DNA of 64,000 nt from Pseudomonas marginalis. Its GTDB lineage: Bacteria; Pseudomonadota; Gammaproteobacteria; Pseudomonadales; Pseudomonadaceae. Shown here piece by piece: positions 56,511 through 64,000 of this stretch. The notes under the pieces were generated by a model. That model saw only the letters and a list, made by a program, of their open reading frames with translations. It was not told the DNA's origin and made no database searches. The stretch's first letter is position 1. Every line of letters starts with the position of its first letter. The stretch covers positions 1,488,001-1,552,000 of the forward strand of contig NZ_VTFG01000001.1 in the NCBI RefSeq assembly GCF_008692035.1. The letters are read 5' to 3'. Position numbers and translations under genes: made by a program.

Positions 56511-57862
56511 CCCTGACTTCCTTCGGCCCGGCCAACCTGATCAAGCGTTCGGCCGAGACCCACCCGCTGACCTGGCGCCTGCGTGACGACGGCGAGCCGG
56601 TATGGCTCGACGAGTACCAGGCCAAGAACGGCTACGCCGCTGCGCGCAAGGCCTTCGCCGACATGGCCCAGGACGACATCGTCCAGACCGTGAAGGACGC
56701 CGGCCTCAAGGGTCGCGGCGGTGCAGGCTTCCCCACCGGTGTTAAGTGGGGCCTGATGCCCAAAGACGAATCCATCAACATCCGCTACCTGCTGTGCAAC
56801 GCGGATGAAATGGAACCCAACACCTGGAAAGACCGCATGCTGATGGAGCAACTGCCCCATCTGCTGATCGAAGGCATGCTGATCAGCGCCCGCGCGCTGA
56901 AAACCTACCGTGGCTACATCTTCCTGCGCGGCGAATACACCACCGCCGCCAAGCACCTCAACCGTGCCGTGGCAGAAGCCAAGGCCGCAGGCCTGCTGGG
57001 CAAGAACATCCTCGGTTCGGGCTTTGACTTCGAACTGTTCGTGCACACCGGCGCCGGGCGTTACATCTGCGGTGAAGAAACCGCACTGATCAACTCCCTC
57101 GAAGGCCGCCGCGCCAACCCGCGCTCCAAGCCGCCCTTCCCTGCCGCCGTGGGCGTGTGGGGCAAGCCGACCTGCGTGAACAACGTCGAGACCCTGTGCA
57201 ACGTGCCGGCGATCATCGCCGACGGCGTGGACTGGTACAAATCGTTGGCCCGCGAAGGCAGTGAAGACATGGGCACCAAGCTCATGGGCTTCTCCGGCAA
57301 GGTCAAGAACCCTGGCCTGTGGGAGCTGCCCTTCGGCGTGACCGCACGCGAGTTGTTCGAGGACTACGCCGGCGGCATGCGCGACGGCTACACCCTCAAG
57401 GCCTGGCAGCCAGGCGGCGCCGGCACCGGCTTCCTGCTCCCCGAGCACCTCGACGCACAGATGTATGCCGGCGGCATCGGCAAGGTGGGCACCCGGATGG
57501 GTACCGGCCTGGCGATGGCGGTGGACAACACCGTGAACATGGTCTCGCTGCTGCGCAACATGGAGCAGTTCTTTGCCCGTGAATCCTGCGGCTTCTGCAC
57601 CCCATGCCGCGACGGCCTGCCGTGGAGCGTGAAGCTGCTGATGGCCCTGGAAAATGGCGAAGGCCGCGAGGGTGATATCGAAACCCTGCTGGGCCTGGTC
57701 GGCTTCCTCGGCCCAGGCAAGACCTTCTGTGCTCACGCACCGGGCGCCGTGGAGCCATTGGGCAGCGCAATCAAATACTTCCGCTCGGAGTTCGAAGCCG
57801 GCATTGCGCCCACCAGCGCCGCCGTCCCGCCTCTGGCAAGGCCGATCGTAGTCGGCGCGTAA
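56507..57862 (+). CDS. nuoF: NADH-quinone oxidoreductase subunit F
   Basis: A 451-residue subunit that binds NADH and FMN ([16 protein letters not shown] near 65-80) and cluster N3 ([12 protein letters not shown] near 360 plus a later Cys in [13 protein letters not shown]). It is the electron entry site. A 135-base gap with a strong hairpin separates it from nuoG. Confidence 0.97.
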   Translation: MTLTSFGPANLIKRSAETHPLTWRLRDDGEPVWLDEYQAKNGYAAARKAFADMAQDDIVQTVKDAGLKGRGGAGFPTGVKWGLMPKDESINIRYLLCNADEMEPNTWKDRMLMEQLPHLLIEGMLISARALKTYRGYIFLRGEYTTAAKHLNRAVAEAKAAGLLGKNILGSGFDFELFVHTGAGRYICGEETALINSLEGRRANPRSKPPFPAAVGVWGKPTCVNNVETLCNVPAIIADGVDWYKSLAREGSEDMGTKLMGFSGKVKNPGLWELPFGVTARELFEDYAGGMRDGYTLKAWQPGGAGTGFLLPEHLDAQMYAGGIGKVGTRMGTGLAMAVDNTVNMVSLLRNMEQFFARESCGFCTPCRDGLPWSVKLLMALENGEGREGDIETLLGLVGFLGPGKTFCAHAPGAVEPLGSAIKYFRSEFEAGIAPTSAAVPPLARPIVVGA

Positions 57863-57870
57863 CGCTTAAA

Positions 57871-57898
57871 CAGGCGAAGGGTCCGTGCCCTTCGCCTG
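57871..57898 (+). other. Strong intercistronic hairpin between nuoF and nuoG
   Basis: CAGGCGAAGGG (57871-57881), 6-base loop, CCCTTCGCCTG (57888-57898): an 11-base perfect stem. No T-run follows (CTCATGTG), so it is not a typical terminator. It begins 8 bases after the nuoF stop. Confidence 0.75.
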
Positions 57899-57997
57899 CT
57901 CATGTGCTGACGCCTTCATGGCTGTGTAGATGCACATGAATAACAAGATTCCATTAGCCACGCCCGCTGACAACGGGCCAACGAAGAACTTTGAACC

Positions 57998-60712
57998 ATG
58001 GCCACTATCCACGTAGACGGCAAAGCGCTCGAAGTCGATGGGGCGGACAACCTGTTACAGGCGTGTCTGTCACTCGGCCTCGATATCCCGTATTTCTGCT
58101 GGCACCCCGCGCTTGGTAGCGTCGGTGCCTGTCGCCAGTGTGCGGTCAAGCAGTACACCGACGAAAACGACACCCGTGGTCGTATCGTCATGTCCTGCAT
58201 GACCCCAGCCACCGACAACACCTGGATCTCCATCGACGATGAAGAATCCAAGGCGTTCCGCGCCAGCGTTGTCGAATGGCTGATGACCAACCACCCCCAC
58301 GACTGCCCGGTCTGTGAGGAAGGCGGTCACTGCCACCTGCAAGACATGACGGTGATGACCGGCCACAACGAGCGCCGTTATCGCTTCACCAAGCGTACCC
58401 ACCAGAACCAGCAACTGGGCCCGTTCATTTCCCACGAAATGAACCGCTGCATCGCCTGCTACCGCTGCGTACGTTTCTATAAAGACTACGCCGGCGGCAC
58501 CGACCTCGGCGTATTCGGCGCCCACGACAACGTGTACTTCGGTCGCGTTGAAGACGGCGTGCTCGAAAGCGAGTTCTCCGGCAACCTCACCGAGGTCTGC
58601 CCGACCGGTGTGTTCACCGACAAGACCCACTCCGAGCGCTACAACCGTAAGTGGGACATGCAGTTCTCGCCAAGCATCTGCCATGGCTGCTCGAGCGGTT
58701 GCAACATCTCCCCGGGCGAGCGCTACGGCGAACTGCGTCGCATCGAAAACCGCTTCAACGGTTCGGTCAACCAGTACTTCCTGTGCGACCGTGGCCGTTT
58801 CGGCTATGGCTACGTCAACCGCGAAGACCGCCCACGCCAGCCACTGCTGGCCGATGGCGCCAAGCTGAGCCTGGACGCGGCGCTAGACAAAGCCGCCGAC
58901 CTGCTGCGCGGCCGCAACATCGTCGGTATCGGCTCGCCCCGCGCCAGCCTCGAAAGCAACTACGCGTTGCGCGAGCTGGTGGGTGCCGAGCACTTCTACT
59001 CCGGTATCGAAGCCGGTGAGCTTGAGCGCATCCGCCTGGTCCTGCAGGTGCTGAACGACAGCCCGCTGCCGGTGCCGAACATGCGCGACATCGAAGACCA
59101 CGATGCCATCTTCGTGCTCGGTGAAGACCTGACCCAGACCGCCGCGCGTATCGCGCTGTCCCTGCGTCAGTCGGTCAAAGGCAAGGCCGAAGACATGGCC
59201 GACGCCATGCGCGTCCAGCCTTGGCTCGACGCTGCGGTGAAAAACATCGGCCAGCACGCGCTGAACCCGCTGTTTATCGCCAGCCTGGCGGAAACCAAGC
59301 TCGACGACATCGCCGAGGAATGCGTCCACGCCGCACCGGACGACCTGGCCCGCATCGGTTTCGCCGTGGCCCACGCCCTCGACGCCAGCGCACCGGCAGT
59401 CGAAGGCCTGGACACTGAAGCCGCCGAACTGGCCCAACGCATTGCCGATGCCTTGCTGGCAGCCAAGCGTCCATTGATCATTGCCGGTACCTCGCTGGGT
59501 TCCAAGGCCTTGATCGAAGCCGCCGCCAACATCGCCAAGGCCTTGAAGCTGCGCGACAAGAACGGCTCCATCAGCCTGGTGGTGCCGGAAGCCAACAGCC
59601 TTGGCCTGGCCATGCTCGGCGGCGAGTCCCTGGATGCCGCCCTGCAAACCGTGATCGACGGCACTGCCGATGCGATCGTGGTGCTGGAAAACGACCTGTA
59701 CACCCGCACCGACGCCGCCAAGGTTGACGCTGCGCTGAACGCCGCCAAGGTCCTGATCGTCGCCGACCACCAGAAGACCGCCACCAGCGATCGCGCCGAC
59801 CTGGTACTGCCGGCCGCCACCTTCGCCGAAGGCGACGGCACCCTGGTCAGCCAGGAAGGCCGTGCCCAGCGCTTCTTCCAGGTGTTCGATCCGAAGTACA
59901 TGGACGCCAGCATCCTGGTTCACGAAGGCTGGCGCTGGCTGCATGCCCTGCGCGCGACCCTGCTGAACCAGCCGATCGACTGGACCCAGCTCGACCACGT
60001 CACCGCCGCAGCCGCCGCGAGCGCGCCGCAGCTGGCGCGTATCGTCGACGCCGCACCGTCCGCCGCGTTCCGCATCAAGGGCATGAAGCTCGCCCGTGAG
60101 CCGCTGCGTTACTCCGGTCGTACCGCCATGCGCGCCGACATCAGCGTGCACGAACCGCGTACCCCGCAAGACAACGACACCGCGTTCGCCTTCTCCATGG
60201 AAGGTTACTCGGGTTCGGTCGAGCCACGTCAGCAGGTGCCGTTTGCCTGGTCGCCGGGCTGGAACTCGCCACAGGCCTGGAACAAGTTCCAGGACGAAGT
60301 CGGTGGTCACATCCGCGCCGGCGACCCGGGCACTCGCCTGATCGAACCCCAGGGCGACGCGCTGAACTGGTTCGCTGCGGTCCCGCGTCCGTTCAACCCG
60401 GCCCAGGGCACCTGGCAGGTTGTGCCGTTCTTCCACCTGTTCGGCAGCGAAGAGACCTCTTCCAAGGCCGCGCCGGTACAAGAGCGCATTCCCGAGGCCT
60501 ACGTGTCCGTGGCCAAGTCCGAAGCGGACCGCCTGGGCGTCAACGACGGCGCCCTGCTCGACGTGACCGTGGCCGGCCAGACCCTGCGTCTGCCGCTGCG
60601 CATCAACGAAGAGCTGGGTGCCGGCCTGGTTGCCCTGCCTAAAGGCGTCGCCGGCATCCCGCCGGCGATCTTCGGCAAAACCGTTGACGGTCTGCAGGAG
60701 GCAGCGCAATGA
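57998..60712 (+). CDS. nuoG: NADH-quinone oxidoreductase subunit G
   Basis: A 904-residue iron-sulfur subunit. An N-terminal 2Fe-2S ferredoxin domain ([15 protein letters not shown]), the HxxxC-type site in the [12 protein letters not shown] region, two further 4Fe-4S sites (CIACYRC...CPTG), and the extra N7 cluster ligands (CHGCSSGC...CDRGRFGYG) found in E. coli-like enzymes, then a molybdopterin-oxidoreductase-like domain without cofactor. It overlaps nuoH by 4 bases. Confidence 0.97.
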   Translation: MATIHVDGKALEVDGADNLLQACLSLGLDIPYFCWHPALGSVGACRQCAVKQYTDENDTRGRIVMSCMTPATDNTWISIDDEESKAFRASVVEWLMTNHPHDCPVCEEGGHCHLQDMTVMTGHNERRYRFTKRTHQNQQLGPFISHEMNRCIACYRCVRFYKDYAGGTDLGVFGAHDNVYFGRVEDGVLESEFSGNLTEVCPTGVFTDKTHSERYNRKWDMQFSPSICHGCSSGCNISPGERYGELRRIENRFNGSVNQYFLCDRGRFGYGYVNREDRPRQPLLADGAKLSLDAALDKAADLLRGRNIVGIGSPRASLESNYALRELVGAEHFYSGIEAGELERIRLVLQVLNDSPLPVPNMRDIEDHDAIFVLGEDLTQTAARIALSLRQSVKGKAEDMADAMRVQPWLDAAVKNIGQHALNPLFIASLAETKLDDIAEECVHAAPDDLARIGFAVAHALDASAPAVEGLDTEAAELAQRIADALLAAKRPLIIAGTSLGSKALIEAAANIAKALKLRDKNGSISLVVPEANSLGLAMLGGESLDAALQTVIDGTADAIVVLENDLYTRTDAAKVDAALNAAKVLIVADHQKTATSDRADLVLPAATFAEGDGTLVSQEGRAQRFFQVFDPKYMDASILVHEGWRWLHALRATLLNQPIDWTQLDHVTAAAAASAPQLARIVDAAPSAAFRIKGMKLAREPLRYSGRTAMRADISVHEPRTPQDNDTAFAFSMEGYSGSVEPRQQVPFAWSPGWNSPQAWNKFQDEVGGHIRAGDPGTRLIEPQGDALNWFAAVPRPFNPAQGTWQVVPFFHLFGSEETSSKAAPVQERIPEAYVSVAKSEADRLGVNDGALLDVTVAGQTLRLPLRINEELGAGLVALPKGVAGIPPAIFGKTVDGLQEAAQ

Positions 60713-61716
60713 CCTGGTTCACCCCTGAAGTGATCGACGTGATCATCTCGGTCGTCAAGGCCATCGTGATCCTGTTGGCCGTGGTCGTCGCGGGCGCCCT
60801 GCTCAGCTTCGTCGAACGTCGCCTGCTGGGCTGGTGGCAGGACCGTTACGGTCCGAACCGCGTTGGCCCGTTCGGTATGTTCCAGATCGCCGCCGACATG
60901 CTGAAGATGTTCTTCAAGGAAGACTGGACCCCGCCGTTTGCCGACAAGGTGATCTTCACCCTGGCACCGGTCGTGGCCATGAGCGCCTTGCTGATCGCCT
61001 TCGCGATCATCCCGATCACCCCGACCTGGGGCGTGGCGGACCTGAACATCGGCTTGCTGTTCTTCTTCGCCATGGCCGGCCTGTCGGTCTACGCGGTGCT
61101 GTTCGCCGGCTGGTCGAGCAACAACAAGTTCGCCCTGCTGGGCAGCTTGCGGGCCTCGGCCCAGACCGTGTCCTACGAAGTGTTCATGGGCCTCGCGCTG
61201 ATGGGCATCGTGGTGCAGGTCGGCTCGTTCAACATGCGCGACATCGTCGAGTACCAGGCGCAGAACCTGTGGTTCATCATTCCGCAGTTCTTCGGCTTCT
61301 GTACCTTCTTCATCGCCGGCGTCGCCGTGACTCACCGTCACCCGTTCGACCAGCCGGAAGCGGAACAGGAACTGGCCGACGGTTACCACATTGAATACGC
61401 CGGCATGAAATGGGGCATGTTCTTCGTCGGTGAGTACATCGGCATCATCTTGATCTCGGCCCTGCTGGTCACGCTGTTCTTCGGCGGCTGGCACGGTCCG
61501 TTCGGCATCCTGCCGCAGCTGGCGTTCTTCTGGTTCTTCCTGAAGACCGCGTTCTTCATCATGCTGTTTATCCTGCTGCGCGCTTCCATTCCGCGTCCAC
61601 GATACGACCAGGTGATGGATTTCAGCTGGCGCTTCTGCCTGCCGCTGACCCTGATCAATTTGCTGGTGACTGCTGCCGTTGTGTTGTTGAACACGCCAGC
61701 GGGCGCGGTTCAGTGA
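60709..61716 (+). CDS. nuoH: NADH-quinone oxidoreductase subunit H
   Basis: A 335-residue membrane subunit of eight helices at the joint of the two arms, forming part of the quinone channel. [19 protein letters not shown] and [16 protein letters not shown] are diagnostic, and [15 protein letters not shown] [14 protein letters not shown] is present. Coupled to nuoG. Confidence 0.97.
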   Translation: MTWFTPEVIDVIISVVKAIVILLAVVVAGALLSFVERRLLGWWQDRYGPNRVGPFGMFQIAADMLKMFFKEDWTPPFADKVIFTLAPVVAMSALLIAFAIIPITPTWGVADLNIGLLFFFAMAGLSVYAVLFAGWSSNNKFALLGSLRASAQTVSYEVFMGLALMGIVVQVGSFNMRDIVEYQAQNLWFIIPQFFGFCTFFIAGVAVTHRHPFDQPEAEQELADGYHIEYAGMKWGMFFVGEYIGIILISALLVTLFFGGWHGPFGILPQLAFFWFFLKTAFFIMLFILLRASIPRPRYDQVMDFSWRFCLPLTLINLLVTAAVVLLNTPAGAVQ

Positions 61717-61727
61717 GGATTTGACCC

Positions 61728-62276
61728 ATGTTCAAATATATTGGCGACATCGTTAAGGGTACCGGTACCCAGTTGCGAAGCCTGGTGATGGTTTTCGGCC
61801 ATGGCTTTCGTAAACGCGACACCCTGCAATACCCGGAAGAAGCGGTGTACCTGCCGCCGCGCTATCGCGGCCGCATCGTGCTGACCCGCGACCCCGATGG
61901 CGAAGAGCGTTGCGTGGCCTGCAACCTGTGCGCCGTGGCGTGCCCGGTGGGTTGCATCTCCCTGCAGAAAGCTGAAACCGAAGACGGTCGCTGGTACCCG
62001 GACTTCTTCCGCATCAACTTCTCGCGCTGCATTTTCTGCGGCCTCTGCGAGGAAGCTTGCCCGACCACCGCGATCCAGCTCACACCGGATTTCGAGATGG
62101 CCGAGTTCAAACGTCAGGACCTGGTGTACGAGAAAGAAGATCTTTTGATCTCTGGTCCCGGTAAAAACCCTGATTACAACTTCTATCGTGTTGCAGGTAT
62201 GGCCGTTGCCGGTAAGCCGAAAGGCGCCGCACAAAACGAAGCCGAGCCGATCAACGTGAAGAGCTTGCTGCCTTAA
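61728..62276 (+). CDS. nuoI: NADH-quinone oxidoreductase subunit I
   Basis: A 182-residue subunit with two 4Fe-4S clusters (N6a, N6b): [12 protein letters not shown] and [12 protein letters not shown]. It passes electrons to N2 on NuoB. Eleven bases after nuoH. Confidence 0.97.
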   Translation: MFKYIGDIVKGTGTQLRSLVMVFGHGFRKRDTLQYPEEAVYLPPRYRGRIVLTRDPDGEERCVACNLCAVACPVGCISLQKAETEDGRWYPDFFRINFSRCIFCGLCEEACPTTAIQLTPDFEMAEFKRQDLVYEKEDLLISGPGKNPDYNFYRVAGMAVAGKPKGAAQNEAEPINVKSLLP

Positions 62277-62285
62277 GGAAGAAAG

Positions 62286-62789
62286 ATGGAATTCGCTTTC
62301 TATTTCGCATCGGGTATCGCGGTTGTGTCCACGCTTCGCGTGATCACCAACACCAACCCCGTGCACGCCCTGCTCTACCTGATCATTTCGCTGATCGCCG
62401 TGGCCATGACCTTCTTCAGCCTCGGCGCACCGTTCGCCGGTGTGCTGGAAGTGATCGCCTACGCCGGCGCCATCATGGTGCTGTTCGTGTTTGTGGTGAT
62501 GATGCTCAACCTCGGGCCGGCCTCGGTCGCCCAGGAACGCGTCTGGCTCAAGCCCGGCATCTGGCTCGGCCCGGTTGTCCTCGCAGCGCTGCTGCTGGGT
62601 GAACTGCTGTATGTGCTGTTCGCTCACCAGAGCGGCCAGGCCATCGGCCATACCACCGTGGACGCGAAAGCCGTGGGCATCAGCCTGTTCGGCCCGTACC
62701 TGCTGGTGGTCGAACTGGCGTCGATGCTGCTGCTCGCCGCAGCCATCACTGCCTTCCACTTGGGCCGCAACGAAGCCAAGGAGCAATGA
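62286..62789 (+). CDS. nuoJ: NADH-quinone oxidoreductase subunit J
   Basis: A 167-residue membrane subunit of five helices. [21 protein letters not shown] and [21 protein letters not shown] (quoted in part) include the pi-bulge helix important for coupling. It starts 9 bases after nuoI; AAGGAAG precedes the ATG. Confidence 0.96.
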   Translation: MEFAFYFASGIAVVSTLRVITNTNPVHALLYLIISLIAVAMTFFSLGAPFAGVLEVIAYAGAIMVLFVFVVMMLNLGPASVAQERVWLKPGIWLGPVVLAALLLGELLYVLFAHQSGQAIGHTTVDAKAVGISLFGPYLLVVELASMLLLAAAITAFHLGRNEAKEQ

Positions 62790-62791
62790 CG

Positions 62792-63100
62792 ATGCCTGCT
62801 ATCCCTTTGGAGCATGGTCTGGCGGTCGCCGGCATCCTGTTCTGCCTTGGCCTGGTCGGCCTGATGGTTCGCCGTAACATTCTGTTCGTGTTGATGAGCC
62901 TGGAAATCATGATGAACGCTGCGGCACTGGCGTTCATCGTTGCAGGTGCACGTTGGGGCCAGCCGGATGGACAAGTCATGTTCATCCTGGTGATCAGCCT
63001 GGCAGCCGCCGAGGCCAGTATCGGCCTGGCGATCCTGCTGCAACTGTATCGTCGCTTCCACACGCTTGATATCGACGCTGCCAGTGAGATGCGCGGATGA
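62792..63100 (+). CDS. nuoK: NADH-quinone oxidoreductase subunit K
   Basis: A 102-residue membrane subunit of three helices with buried glutamates ([27 protein letters not shown]) used in proton transfer. I chose the ATG at 62792, nine bases after AGGAG and in line with the family; the ATG at 62786 would add two residues. It overlaps nuoL by 4 bases. Confidence 0.96.
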   Translation: MPAIPLEHGLAVAGILFCLGLVGLMVRRNILFVLMSLEIMMNAAALAFIVAGARWGQPDGQVMFILVISLAAAEASIGLAILLQLYRRFHTLDIDAASEMRG

Positions 63101-64000
63101 ACATGATCTTTCTGACTTTCGTATTTCCCCTGATCGGTTTCCTGCTGCTGTCGTTCTCTCGCGGACGCTGGTCGGAAAACCTTTCGGCCCTGATCGGTGT
63201 GGGCTCCATTGGCCTGTCGGCTATCGTTGCCGCCTACGTCATCTGGCAATTCAACGTGGCACCGCCGGAAAGCGGCCACTACACCCTGGTGCTGTGGCAG
63301 TGGATGTCGGTGGAAGGCTTCAAGCCCAACTTCGCCCTCTACGTCGACGGCCTGTCGATCACCATGCTTGGCGTGGTGGTGGGCGTGGGCTTCCTGATCC
63401 ACCTGTTCGCGTCCTGGTACATGCGCGGTGAAGCGGGCTACTCGCGCTTCTTCTCGTACACCAACCTGTTTATCGCCAGCATGCTGTTCCTGGTGCTCGG
63501 CGATAACCTGTTGTTCCTGTACTTCGGTTGGGAAGGCGTGGGCCTGTGTTCGTACCTGTTGATCGGTTTCTACTACAGCAACCGCAACAACGGTAACGCG
63601 GCACTCAAGGCATTTATCGTCACCCGCATCGGCGACGTGTTCATGGCCATCGGCCTGTTCATCCTGTTCCAACAGGTGGGCACGCTGAACATCCAGGAAC
63701 TGCTGGTGCTGGCACCGCAGAAATTCCAGGTCGGCGACTTCTGGATCACCCTGGCGACCCTGATGCTGCTGGGCGGCGCCGTGGGTAAATCCGCGCAACT
63801 GCCGCTGCAGACCTGGCTGGCGGATGCGATGGCCGGTCCTACCCCGGTGTCGGCACTGATCCACGCCGCAACCATGGTGACCGCCGGTGTCTACCTGATC
63901 GCCCGTACCCACGGCCTGTTCACCCTGGCGCCGGACATCCTGCACCTGGTGGGCATCGTCGGCGGCGTGACCCTGGTACTGGCCGGCTTCGCCGCGCTGG
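63097..64000 (+). CDS. nuoL: NADH-quinone oxidoreductase subunit L, 3' truncated
   Basis: The first 301 residues of an antiporter-like proton-pumping subunit that continues beyond the window. It starts [35 protein letters not shown] sequence, then [17 protein letters not shown] and the lysine helix [36 protein letters not shown] (in part) are conserved antiporter motifs. ATG overlaps the nuoK stop. Confidence 0.97.
   Translation, partial: MNMIFLTFVFPLIGFLLLSFSRGRWSENLSALIGVGSIGLSAIVAAYVIWQFNVAPPESGHYTLVLWQWMSVEGFKPNFALYVDGLSITMLGVVVGVGFLIHLFASWYMRGEAGYSRFFSYTNLFIASMLFLVLGDNLLFLYFGWEGVGLCSYLLIGFYYSNRNNGNAALKAFIVTRIGDVFMAIGLFILFQQVGTLNIQELLVLAPQKFQVGDFWITLATLMLLGGAVGKSAQLPLQTWLADAMAGPTPVSALIHAATMVTAGVYLIARTHGLFTLAPDILHLVGIVGGVTLVLAGFAAL

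Overview
The window reads as chromosomal core DNA of a Pseudomonas, most likely the P. fluorescens group. Pointers are the GacS sensor kinase in its full 917-residue hybrid form, a fused NuoCD subunit, paired Icd and monomeric Idh, GC-rich codon use, Pseudomonas-type REP/REPIN repeats, and a gene order from the tus genes to nuoL that matches what I recall of Pseudomonas genomes. I see no phage, integrase, transposase, CRISPR, rRNA or tRNA gene. Both ends cut a gene: a YccA-like protein on the left and nuoL on the right.

Layout. 1-5039: a truncated yccA, then a minus-strand envelope operon exbB-exbD-lpxK-Trm112-like-kdsB-LMW phosphatase-murB. 5149-8025: comEC and a divergent DUF2062 membrane protein. 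8029-14086: a minus-strand two-component pair (PirRS-like by position), divergent from gacS, which is followed by ldhA. 14158-20147: small units (zinc-ribbon protein with a META lipoprotein, a TlpA-like lipoprotein, arsC-wrbA-DUF2069, a Tag-like glycosylase, ttcA, a Yip1-like protein, sprT). 20181-24950: a CoA-transferase family III gene, the tusDCBE-ybiB run, and a glutathionyl-hydroquinone reductase. 25082-32584 (minus): ftsK-lolA-rarA-crcB-serS-cysG. 33083-38178: aat-bpt-infA facing clpA-clpS, then cspD. 38259-42234: divergent icd and idh. 42292-44133: a LysR/EamA pair. 44323-50640: nudJ-mnmA-hflD, purB, roxA-GNAT and a secretin-fold periplasmic protein. 51135-52460: aceA. 53055-64000: nuoA-B-CD-E-F-G-H-I-J-K-L.

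Three functional groupings stand out. The N-end rule machinery (Aat, Bpt, ClpS, ClpA) lies together. Both isocitrate dehydrogenases and isocitrate lyase lie within 14 kb of each other and just upstream of complex I. The sulfur relay TusDCBE and its client MnmA are in the same window, along with the separate tRNA thiolase TtcA.

The most rewarding non-coding DNA is the 494-base stretch before aceA. It holds a perfect 8-base inverted repeat (TGTAGTGC/GCACTACA) abutting a good sigma-70 promoter, which implies a leader of nearly 390 bases. Next are a strong hairpin without a U-tract between nuoF and nuoG, and the nuoA upstream region. I did not find a convincing wholly new system. The least characterised genes are the zinc-ribbon/META lipoprotein pair (14158-14999) and the secretin-fold protein (49903-50640).
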